Below, piece by piece: positions 1 through 7,234 of a stretch of 15,900 nucleotides of DNA. The first letter of the stretch is position 1; every line of letters starts with the position of its first letter. The stretch covers positions 1-15,900 of the forward strand of contig JANTHA010000011.1 of NCBI GenBank assembly GCA_024762625.1, read 5' to 3'. Below the pieces are notes generated by a model. That model did not search any database. It saw only the letters and a program-made list of their open reading frames with translations, and was not told the origin of the DNA. This DNA comes from Thiotrichaceae bacterium. Its GTDB lineage: Bacteria; Pseudomonadota; Gammaproteobacteria; Thiotrichales; Thiotrichaceae. Made by a program: the position numbers and the translations under genes.

Positions 1-37
1 TTAATTCCCGGAGCTATTAGCGAAACAATTAATATAA

Positions 38-1030
38 ATGATCAATACAATTAATCTTAGTGATGTTGCAAGTCAACATGTAACTTTGCGAATGGCGCGA
101 CTGGATCAACAACATACACTAGCTAGCGGCAATAAATTTTATAAACTTGTTCTGCAATTTGAATATGCCAGGCAAAAGGGAATTAAGCGACTGGTCAGTT
201 TTGGCGGCGCTTTTTCCAATCATATTCATGCGCTTGCACTGTATGGCGCAAATCAGGGTTTTGAAACGATAGGCATTATTCGGGGTGAACCGGAATACGT
301 GACTAACCCCACTCTGGAGGACGCACAACGAGCAGGCATGAGGCTGTTGTTTGTCAATCGTGAGGAATATCGACAGCGTTTCGATGATGACTATATAACT
401 GAAATACAGCGGCGCTTTCCTGATTCGTTAATCATACCTGAAGGCGGCGCTACTCAGTTGGCAGTACTTGGGTGCGCGCATTTGATGGAGGAAATCAACT
501 CATATCACCACTCGGACATCATTTGTGTTGCCTGTGGAACCGGGTCTACGCTAGCGGGGCTGGTTTGTGGTTTAACGGCAAATCAGCGCGCTATTGGCTA
601 TGCGGCGCTCAGGGATAAATCGCTTGATATGCGCGTGCGTAATTTGATGCGGCGTTCTTCTTTTGCTTCTGATTCTCCCGGTTCTTTCGGTTATTCCGAG
701 CCGCAAAATTATCGCATAGAAGCTGCCGATTATGGCGGCTTCGCCAAACTTGATATTGAAGTGCTTGAATTTGTGCTTGACTGGCTTGAACAGACCGGAA
801 TTTTACTGGATCCAGTCTATACCAGTAAAATGTGTTACCGGCTGATGCAGCAGATCCAGGCCGGAGAATTCGCCGCTGGCGCTTCCATTTGCATGGTGCA
901 TAGCGGCGGCTTACAGGGCTGGCGGGGAATGCGGCAACGGGTCATTCGGCTTGCAGGAAAGCAGGCCTGGAATAGAATCAGTGCGGCATTGGCGGTTTCA
1001 GTCTCAGGCTTTTCTTCAACAAATACTTGA
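38..1030 (+). CDS. PLP-dependent ACC deaminase / D-cysteine desulfhydrase family protein
   Basis: This 330-aa protein belongs to the fold-type II PLP enzymes related to 1-aminocyclopropane-1-carboxylate deaminase and D-cysteine desulfhydrase. The N-terminal SGNKFYKL motif (residues 30-37) matches the family's GGNKxRKL block, so K33 is the likely PLP Schiff-base lysine. SFGGAFSNHIHALA (54-67) matches the substrate-binding GG..SNH block. GTGSTLAG (167-174) is the phosphate-binding glycine loop, and LDPVY (257-261) and HSGG (288-291) match conserved C-terminal blocks. The ATG at 38 is the first possible start because an in-frame TAA directly precedes it; the upstream GGAG is far away, so the Shine-Dalgarno signal is weak. 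The last 30 or so residues run past the usual family end and overlap the convergent gene by 53 bases. The substrate cannot be decided: pyruvate-forming deamination of ACC, D-cysteine or another amino acid is possible. The protein is probably cytoplasmic, as no signal peptide is seen. Confidence 0.88.
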   Translation: MINTINLSDVASQHVTLRMARLDQQHTLASGNKFYKLVLQFEYARQKGIKRLVSFGGAFSNHIHALALYGANQGFETIGIIRGEPEYVTNPTLEDAQRAGMRLLFVNREEYRQRFDDDYITEIQRRFPDSLIIPEGGATQLAVLGCAHLMEEINSYHHSDIICVACGTGSTLAGLVCGLTANQRAIGYAALRDKSLDMRVRNLMRRSSFASDSPGSFGYSEPQNYRIEAADYGGFAKLDIEVLEFVLDWLEQTGILLDPVYTSKMCYRLMQQIQAGEFAAGASICMVHSGGLQGWRGMRQRVIRLAGKQAWNRISAALAVSVSGFSSTNT

Positions 1031-3296
1031 ATGCATCGCCATCCAGAGGTTTCGAATATAAAAAACCTTGCCCGTAATCACAATTTCTCTTGATCAGCAA
1101 ATTTTGCTGGGCGTTGTTTTCAATGCCTTCAGCGATTACTTTAAGGCCAAGTTGATGCGCCATCAAGATGATGGTTTGCACCAGTACGTCATCATCCGGG
1201 TCTGTTACAAGGTTTTTCACAAAGGATTGGTCGATTTTCAGAAAATTAACATCCAGTTTTTTCAAATAGGCGAGAGAGGAATAACCCGTACCAAAATCGT
1301 CGATTGCAACGCCGATATTCAATTGCTTTAGCTGCATCAGCCGCTCTTGAACAAGCTCATGATTTTCCATTAACATGCCTTCGGTAATTTCAACCACAAT
1401 GTTATTGCCAGAAACGCCATGGCGCTCCAGCGCATCGCGCCATAGGGAGATATCCAGCCCTTTTTTCTGGCTACGGTATTGTAATGGCGAGGTATTGATG
1501 CTCATTTGAAAATCAGGATTATATTCCCTGCAGATCTCCCCTGTTTGTTTTATCGCTTCACGCAATATCCATTCGCCTATTTCGCAAATCAGGCCCGATT
1601 CTTCGGCAAGTGGAATAAATTCTTCCGGCGAAACCAGTCCGCGTTTCGGGTGATGCCAGCGAACCAGGGCTTCCGCCTTGGCTATTTTTCCGCTGGCGAG
1701 ATCAATAATGGGTTGATATTGAATTGAAAACTGGTTTTCTTCTACGGCTTTACGCAGATCATTGAGCAGGTTGCTCTTGTATTGAGCTTCGCGTTGCATG
1801 GCTTTGTTAAAGAAAGCATGGCAATTACGACCTTTTTGCTTGGCGTGATACATTGCCTGATCGCCATTAATCACCAGTTGTTGCGCATTTTGGGCGTCAT
1901 TCGGATAGAGTGTGACGCCGATACTGACGCTAATATGTATTTTATTGCCATCAATCATGAAAGGTTTGGCAAGGCTCTGGTTTATGCAGTCCAGGGTCTT
2001 TCGTATGATTTTTTTATCGCTGATACCTGGCAGTATTATCATGAATTCATCGCCGCCGATACGCGCTGTAAAGCCAAAACCACGTTCGATGCAGGCGTTG
2101 ATGCGTCGGGATGCTACCTTTAGCAGTTTGTCGCCGCTGGTGTGACCAAAGTTGTCGTTGACGTCCTTGAATAAATCAAGATCGAGATAGAATAATGAAA
2201 AGGGCCGCGCCTGTTTGTCAGATAAGGCGATTTGTTCATTGAGCACCTGATAGAACTTTCGTCGATTGCCAAGGCCGGTCAGATAATCCACTTCCGCCTG
2301 GTGTTTGATAGTTTCCTGGCTCTTGTGGAGTGCATTTTTTGCGCGTTTCAGGCTTAGCGTCCACAGAACGGAAAGCAATAGCAGTCCTCCCAGAATGGCT
2401 CCAATGGCGATCGCGGTCGATTTACTGATAAAGGGATGGGTGTTCATGCCAAACCAGTAGTTGGCTATAGCGTCTATGTCTTTTGTGGAAATAGAAGCAA
2501 TCGTCTTGTTTATAATATTAGTCAGTATTTCATTTGGTTTTACAATGCCAATGCTGTGACTGCTGGAATAAGGCGTTTGCCCAGAGAAAGACAGGTTATG
2601 AAAGCCCAGTTTACGGATCAGATAACTGGCCGTGACGCCGTTGCCGACATAGGCATCGGCCTTACCGATGGAAACCAGGCTCAGCGCCAGACTGGTATTT
2701 TCAACGGGCAATAAAATAATGTCGGGATAGGCTTGTTCGAGCATTGCAGCGCTGTAGGAGCCTTTTTCAATCGCTACTTTTTTACCCTCGAGATTTTTTA
2801 TTGAGCCGATGTAGCCATGTTTGATTGCATTATTGATTATAATGGTTGGGTTATCGATATACGGTTTTGTAAAGTTAAGGAATTGGCGACGTTCCGTGGT
2901 ATCCACCAATGCCGATATCATGTCAATTTCGCCTGCTCGCGCCATCTCCAGCGTCTTGTCCCAGGGCGCGTCTTTAAAAATTTTAAAGCGAATATGCAGG
3001 CGGTTTTCAATAATGCGCATAATATCGGCTGAAAATCCAATATACTCCCGGTTTTTGGTGATAGAACCAAAGGGTGGAAACGCGCGATCTATGCCAAGGC
3101 GGATGAATGGATGCTGCTTTAACCAGTGTTGTTCGCGGGGAGATAAATCCAGGGAATAATCTTTATTCTGAATAATGCGTTCAATCTGATTTCGATTATC
3201 GGGTTCCATCGCTATGCCGGAAAACGGTATTCCACACGCTGTAAGTATCATGAATAGCGTGATCAGTATCTCCTGAAGCGTTTTTGTTTTTAACAT
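978..3296 (-). CDS. Membrane GGDEF-EAL protein with periplasmic solute-binding (SBP family 3/Venus flytrap) sensor
   Basis: This 772-aa protein should make and/or degrade cyclic di-GMP in response to a periplasmic ligand. Order of parts: hydrophobic N-terminus (7-30), a family-3 solute-binding domain (about 64-283), one membrane helix (about 292-315), GGDEF (about 335-495) and EAL (about 510-760). GGDEF looks active: FKDVNDNFGH (376-385) and GGDEF (414-418) are intact. The feedback inhibition site RxxD, five residues upstream, reads R405-G-F-G408 and is therefore degenerate. EAL also looks active: EAL 542-544, N601, E636, DDFGTGYSSL (666-675), K687, E723 and the QGF block at 743 are all present. 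The N-terminus contains LTAC (18-21), a lipobox-like string. The Shine-Dalgarno signal before the ATG is weak. It is transcribed divergently from truD. Whether the net output is synthesis or breakdown cannot be read from sequence. Confidence 0.93.
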   Translation of the reverse strand: MLKTKTLQEILITLFMILTACGIPFSGIAMEPDNRNQIERIIQNKDYSLDLSPREQHWLKQHPFIRLGIDRAFPPFGSITKNREYIGFSADIMRIIENRLHIRFKIFKDAPWDKTLEMARAGEIDMISALVDTTERRQFLNFTKPYIDNPTIIINNAIKHGYIGSIKNLEGKKVAIEKGSYSAAMLEQAYPDIILLPVENTSLALSLVSIGKADAYVGNGVTASYLIRKLGFHNLSFSGQTPYSSSHSIGIVKPNEILTNIINKTIASISTKDIDAIANYWFGMNTHPFISKSTAIAIGAILGGLLLLSVLWTLSLKRAKNALHKSQETIKHQAEVDYLTGLGNRRKFYQVLNEQIALSDKQARPFSLFYLDLDLFKDVNDNFGHTSGDKLLKVASRRINACIERGFGFTARIGGDEFMIILPGISDKKIIRKTLDCINQSLAKPFMIDGNKIHISVSIGVTLYPNDAQNAQQLVINGDQAMYHAKQKGRNCHAFFNKAMQREAQYKSNLLNDLRKAVEENQFSIQYQPIIDLASGKIAKAEALVRWHHPKRGLVSPEEFIPLAEESGLICEIGEWILREAIKQTGEICREYNPDFQMSINTSPLQYRSQKKGLDISLWRDALERHGVSGNNIVVEITEGMLMENHELVQERLMQLKQLNIGVAIDDFGTGYSSLAYLKKLDVNFLKIDQSFVKNLVTDPDDDVLVQTIILMAHQLGLKVIAEGIENNAQQNLLIKRNCDYGQGFLYSKPLDGDAFKYLLKKSLRLKPPMPH

Positions 3297-3400
3297 CGAT
3301 AAAAATCTTTTTGTATTTTACTTGTAATAAGCAGAGCTTTGGCTAGATCATACGAGATTATAACTGGATGTAGACTTAACAAGCCGGTTTCTATCAAATC

Positions 3401-3405
3401 AAGGA
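3401..3405 (+). promoter_or_regulatory. Ribosome binding site of truD
   Basis: AAGGA lies five bases before the ATG at 3411. It decides the truD start in favour of this ATG over the in-frame TTG at 3339. Confidence 0.65.
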
Positions 3406-3410
3406 ATAAA

Positions 3411-4439
3411 ATGAATTATTTCAGAAAAGCCAATCCTGACAGTGGACTAGGCGGACTCTATCGCGTTCAGCCTGAAGATTTTCAGGTGGAAGAAATCCCC
3501 TCATTCAAGCCATCAGGGGAGGGCGAGCATGTCTATTTACACGTCAGGAAAACCGCGCAGAATAGCGACTGGGTGGCGGGGCGGCTGGCTAGAATGGCGG
3601 GTATCAAGCGACGCGATGTAGGTTATGCGGGCTTGAAAGATCGTCATGCGGTAACGACTCAGTGGTTCAGTTTATGGATGCCGGGTCAAAAAACGCCGGA
3701 TTGGTCGCAGGGTTTGCCTGAAGGCGTGGAAATCCTGGAGGAAACGCTCCACCTCAGAAAATTGCAACGCGGGGTGCTTGATGGCAACCGCTTCAGAATC
3801 AGGATACGGAATTTTCGCGGCGATTTGGAAGCGCTTGATGCGCGTATTGATCTGATACGCGAACAGGGCGTTCCAAACTATTTTGGACAACAACGTTTTG
3901 GGCGTGATCGCGGTAATATTGAGCGAGCACAGCGCTGGTTTGAAGAAGGTCATCCGCTCAAAAACAGACAAAAACGCAGTCTCTATTTATCTGCAGCGCG
4001 CGCCTGGTTATTTAACCATGTACTCGCCGAACGCGTTACCGAGGGAAACTGGAACCAGCCAGTAGCGGGAGAATTATTCATGCTGGATGGTTCCAATTCC
4101 TGGTTCCATTCAGATATTGATGAAACCATTGAACGGCGTTTATCGCAGCGGGATATTCATCCAAGCGGGCCTTTGTGGGGTTGCGGACAACTGCAAAGTC
4201 AGGGAATGCTCAGGGAGCTTGAAAGCCGTATTGTTGCAGATTTTCCCAGTTTGACGGCAGGGCTGGAGAAACATGGCTTAAAACAACAACGTCGCGCTAC
4301 ACGAGTTAATGTAAAAGAAATGGACTATACTTCATTAAATAATGATATTGTCTTGCGTTTTGTTTTGCCGCCAGGCGCATACGCAACCACCGTTTTGAAC
4401 GAAATAGGTGATTTTTCAGAAGGCGCGGTAGCGTTTTAA
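3411..4439 (+). CDS. truD: tRNA pseudouridine(13) synthase TruD
   Basis: TruD converts uridine 13 in the D-arm of certain tRNAs (tRNA-Glu in E. coli) to pseudouridine, acting in the cytoplasm. The signature GYAGLKDRHAVTTQWFSL (71-88) is clear, and D77 is the expected catalytic aspartate. Other family blocks are VPNYFGQQRFGR (154-165), the FNH segment (201-203) and the C-terminal LPPGAYATTVLNE (319-331). The 342-aa length is close to the roughly 349 aa of E. coli TruD. I chose the ATG at 3411 because AAGGA (3401-3405) sits five bases upstream and the protein then begins with a family-like segment. An upstream in-frame TTG at 3339 would add 24 residues with no family resemblance. In many gammaproteobacteria truD lies in an ispF-truD-surE-pcm cluster; here it stands alone between unrelated genes. 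Confidence 0.96.
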   Translation: MNYFRKANPDSGLGGLYRVQPEDFQVEEIPSFKPSGEGEHVYLHVRKTAQNSDWVAGRLARMAGIKRRDVGYAGLKDRHAVTTQWFSLWMPGQKTPDWSQGLPEGVEILEETLHLRKLQRGVLDGNRFRIRIRNFRGDLEALDARIDLIREQGVPNYFGQQRFGRDRGNIERAQRWFEEGHPLKNRQKRSLYLSAARAWLFNHVLAERVTEGNWNQPVAGELFMLDGSNSWFHSDIDETIERRLSQRDIHPSGPLWGCGQLQSQGMLRELESRIVADFPSLTAGLEKHGLKQQRRATRVNVKEMDYTSLNNDIVLRFVLPPGAYATTVLNEIGDFSEGAVAF

Positions 4440-4479
4440 GTCTGGCTTAATTGATGCAAAATGAACCTAAACGCTTCAG

Positions 4480-4512
4480 TTGTTGTCTTATATAAGTAAA
4501 ATCTAATATTAT
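4480..4512 (+). promoter_or_regulatory. Possible sigma-70-type promoter for the lytic transglycosylase gene
   Basis: In the 120-base gap after truD, TTGTTG (4480-4485) is followed after 18 bases by TAATAT (4504-4509). TTGTCT (4483-4488) with TATTAT (4507-4512) is an overlapping alternative, also at 18 bases. The match is by eye only; AT-rich DNA gives such hits by chance. Confidence 0.28.
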
Positions 4513-4559
4513 CTGAAATCTAATAGTGTGTCTTAACCGAAGGTGTTGATAAAAAGCAT

Positions 4560-5345
4560 ATGACCAGTTTTGCTCAAACATGCAATCCAGGGAAAAATCA
4601 GGCTGGGATTAAGCTGATCCTGACGCTTGTGCTGGCTTTGACAGGCTTGTTTGCCAATCAAGCCGTAAGCGCTAAAGCCGCCAATCAGGCACAGGATAAA
4701 TTACAGCTGGCGATGATTGATCCGTCTATGCTTGATTTTGAGTTGCCAGCGACGACTGAAAAAAAGCATGGCGCCAGGACAGAGCAAAAACTTCCGGAAA
4801 ACTGCATGCAATGGAATGTTCACCAGCTTAATCGCAAGGCGGGCGAATTTTCAACACTGATTAACAAATATGCGCGCCAGTATAAAATTGACCATCATTT
4901 GATCCGGGCGGTGATTGCAGCTGAATCATGTTACAAGAAAAAAGCCTTGTCCAGCGCAGGCGCCAGGGGCTTGATGCAGCTGATACCCGAAACAGCGGAA
5001 CGTTTCGGCGTCAAGAATAGCTATGATCCTGAACAGAATATCCGCGGGGGCGTCAAATATCTACGATTCTTATTTGACCGGTTCAAAGGCGACCTTGAAA
5101 AAATCGTCGCGGCCTATAATGCGGGAGAAGGAAAGGTTGATCGATACAAGGGAATACCGCCTTACAAGGAAACGAAGCAGTATGTAAAAAATGTCATCAA
5201 TATCTATAACAAACTGCGCGCTCCGTTATTACAAAAAACACAAAATACAAAAAAGAAACATAGTCCGCTGCGTTTGACTGGCAAACCTGGCCGCGGTGGT
5301 TGGCAATATAATAAAGCGCGCGCGCCGCATTTATTCAAACACTGA
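4560..5345 (+). CDS. Exported soluble lytic murein transglycosylase (SLT domain)
   Basis: This 261-aa protein has an N-terminal hydrophobic segment (about 18-36) ending in AVSAKA, a plausible Sec signal peptide cut near residue 38-40. It then has a linker and an SLT (goose-lysozyme-like) domain at about 100-220. Lytic transglycosylases cleave the glycan chain of peptidoglycan in the periplasm, leaving 1,6-anhydro-muramyl ends. E122 in the IAAESCY segment is the expected catalytic acid. SSAGARGLMQLIPETA (131-146) and AAYNAGEGKV (184-193) are the typical SLT blocks. The C-terminal 40 residues are basic and rich in K, R and G, without a recognised domain, and could help binding to the wall. The start lacks a well-placed Shine-Dalgarno (AGG about 16 bases upstream). 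It ends 17 bases from the stop of the convergent DUF11 block, so a role for that block, such as opening the wall for an envelope-spanning complex, is only speculation. Confidence 0.92.
   Translation: MTSFAQTCNPGKNQAGIKLILTLVLALTGLFANQAVSAKAANQAQDKLQLAMIDPSMLDFELPATTEKKHGARTEQKLPENCMQWNVHQLNRKAGEFSTLINKYARQYKIDHHLIRAVIAAESCYKKKALSSAGARGLMQLIPETAERFGVKNSYDPEQNIRGGVKYLRFLFDRFKGDLEKIVAAYNAGEGKVDRYKGIPPYKETKQYVKNVINIYNKLRAPLLQKTQNTKKKHSPLRLTGKPGRGGWQYNKARAPHLFKH
5310..5335 (-). terminator. Possible imperfect hairpin terminator for the minus-strand DUF11 block
   Basis: Just downstream (minus strand) of the 623-aa gene, inside the last codons of the convergent transglycosylase gene, AATAAA and TTTATT flank a GC-only core that can add three more pairs. 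The stem would be about nine pairs with one bulge, followed by an AT-rich stretch on the minus strand. No clean U-run follows, so this is weak. No better terminator is visible in the 17-base gap. Confidence 0.22.
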
Positions 5346-5362
5346 TTATTTGTCTTAATTTT

Positions 5363-7234
5363 TTATTTAACTTTCACTCTGAATTTTATCTGGAATGAAG
5401 GAGCGCCAGAACCACTGCTAGCGAGGAACTGTCCCTGCGGCGCAACGCGGATGTGAGTCACATTGCTGTCTACGCCGTCCGCGTCCGGACTTGGCGCATA
5501 ATTATAGGTGCCGCCCCCATCGTTGGAAAAACTCAGATCATCCGTTGAGCTTGTCAGGTTTATAAATGAATAACTCAGTCCGCTAGGGGGAGAACCATCT
5601 ATAAACCGCACCGGCCCGGTTCCGGAGCCAGATATGTCATTAACATATAAAGCAGTATTGGCGGGTATCGCATCTGAAAGCACAATGGAGTTATTATCCG
5701 TTGCGGAATTACCCGAATTGGTCGCTGTCAAGGTATATTCAGCCAATGCGCCAGGGATCGCTTTTGGGTTGGTGGTTCCGTTGATCGGGTCGGAAAGGGT
5801 TAACAAGGTTTTTCTGAGAGAAATAGCCGGCGCAGATGTGACGGTTGCTGTATCGCTCATACTGTTATTGCCAGTAATATTATCGAAATTGAAACCTGTC
5901 ACCGAAGCACTGTTGATAACCGATGGCGCTGCTGCAGCACCCACGCTGACTGTCAGTGTAATATTACTGGTTGATGCGCCAACCCCAAGGCTGCCGCTAC
6001 GGTTACAGCTCACGTTTTGTCCTGTTGCGCTGCAGCTCCAGCCGCTTCCACTGGCTGATACATAGCTCAAACCTGCGGGGAGCGTGTCAGACACAGTAAT
6101 GGGGCCAGGTTCGATGTTGGGACCGTTATTTTTCACTGAGATCGTATAAACGCCGTTCTGGCCGACATTGAAATTTCCGCTGTGTGTTTTACTGATGCTA
6201 AGGTCGGAAACCGGCGTATTGGTTACACTGATAATTTCAGATGACAGTAACACCAGGTCGCCGCCGGAGCTGTATAACGAGGTTGCGGAAGTGTCGCCAG
6301 AGGAAAGATAGGCGTCAATAGCGTAGGCGTCATAATCTACACCATAGGAATTATTATCAACAGACCCCGTTGATGGTGCGAGCCAGGGTATGGTGCTGAC
6401 AGAGTTAAACTGATTATTTGCCGGATTAGCAGGCTCTATCAGCGTAGTTCCATTAAATGCTAGTAGTTCCGAGAAACCATTCAAGCTACCGGAATTACCT
6501 GAATCGCCCTCCCAGGTGATATGCGCATGTTTGCCGTTGATTGGAGATGCGGGAATTCTGAAATTACTGGGCGTAAGCGAAATGCTTTGTCCCCGGAATG
6601 CCTGGAACCCTTCAAACAGATTAATAACCCGGAGGTCTTCGCTTGGCTCTTCGTAAATAATCACCAGCGACCAACCGGCGGTGACTGATGCAGTTGAACA
6701 GTGCTGCGCTGCGGTGTTGACTGACAAGCCCCTGAAGCGATAGGTACCATTTGGATTGGAGCGCGCCGTTACTATTGAGGTGACATCGGCGACCCCGCTA
6801 AAAAAGTCCAGATTGATCGAAACGGTTGTGTAGTTGGCCGTGTAACGTCTGTTGCTTGCCGCGCTGACGCCGGTATTTTCAAATCTGACGCGGTAATCGG
6901 GCGAGGTGCGTGTTGAACCGGCTTGTGTGGAATAAGAGCCAGCCCAGTAAAGGTGAGCGGCTACTATAGTCGCTCCTGAAGGAATGCCAGTTATGGTCGC
7001 GGAATTAGTTACATTACGCGCCAGGACAGCGCAGGGATCGCCGGAATTAGACTGGGTTCTGCGGGTCGCTTCAGCGCCTACGAAATTGAGATGGCCTGCA
7101 TAACTTTGAAGTAATGAGACAGGGGTGTCAGCATAAAGTCTGGCGCAGAAAAATGAAGAGGCGGCTAAAAAGAAGCATGCAAAATAAAATGAGAGAGTCT
7201 TTATAAGAGTTTGTTTTTTATTGTTTGTTTTCAT
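5363..7234 (-). CDS. Exported DUF11-domain surface protein (623 aa)
   Basis: The N-terminus (MKTNNKKQ, then a hydrophobic run to about residue 35, YAD) is a Sec signal peptide. Residues 36-340 form a beta-rich domain I cannot name with certainty; GWSLVIIYEEP (187-197) followed by LFEGF (206-210) recalls a domain often found ahead of DUF11 repeats. Two DUF11-type modules follow. The first (about 343-465) has the classic D-T-L-P-A-G-L-S-Y core and a cysteine pair, C401/C410, in the GWSC...VSC loop. The second (about 468-623) carries DPINGTTNPKAIPGA (482-496), shared with the 324-aa protein. The chain ends on a beta-strand, FRVKVK, with no anchor, LPXTG or PEP-CTERM signal. The ATG overlaps the upstream stop codon (TAATG) and has its own AGGAAGAG. 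DUF11 modules are usually stalk-like beta-sandwiches in surface proteins; the exact role here is unknown. It is the last gene of the block. Confidence 0.85.
   Translation of the reverse strand: MKTNNKKQTLIKTLSFYFACFFLAASSFFCARLYADTPVSLLQSYAGHLNFVGAEATRRTQSNSGDPCAVLARNVTNSATITGIPSGATIVAAHLYWAGSYSTQAGSTRTSPDYRVRFENTGVSAASNRRYTANYTTVSINLDFFSGVADVTSIVTARSNPNGTYRFRGLSVNTAAQHCSTASVTAGWSLVIIYEEPSEDLRVINLFEGFQAFRGQSISLTPSNFRIPASPINGKHAHITWEGDSGNSGSLNGFSELLAFNGTTLIEPANPANNQFNSVSTIPWLAPSTGSVDNNSYGVDYDAYAIDAYLSSGDTSATSLYSSGGDLVLLSSEIISVTNTPVSDLSISKTHSGNFNVGQNGVYTISVKNNGPNIEPGPITVSDTLPAGLSYVSASGSGWSCSATGQNVSCNRSGSLGVGASTSNITLTVSVGAAAAPSVINSASVTGFNFDNITGNNSMSDTATVTSAPAISLRKTLLTLSDPINGTTNPKAIPGALAEYTLTATNSGNSATDNNSIVLSDAIPANTALYVNDISGSGTGPVRFIDGSPPSGLSYSFINLTSSTDDLSFSNDGGGTYNYAPSPDADGVDSNVTHIRVAPQGQFLASSGSGAPSFQIKFRVKVK

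Noticed and set aside
3339..3410. N-terminal extension of TruD from TTG 3339
   Set aside because: The 24 extra residues do not resemble TruD and the ATG at 3411 has a well-placed AAGGA.
5795..5803. AAGGGTTAA inside the 623-aa gene as a further copy of the tandem repeat
   Set aside because: A single nine-base match inside codons of the conserved module; not tandem and probably coincidence.
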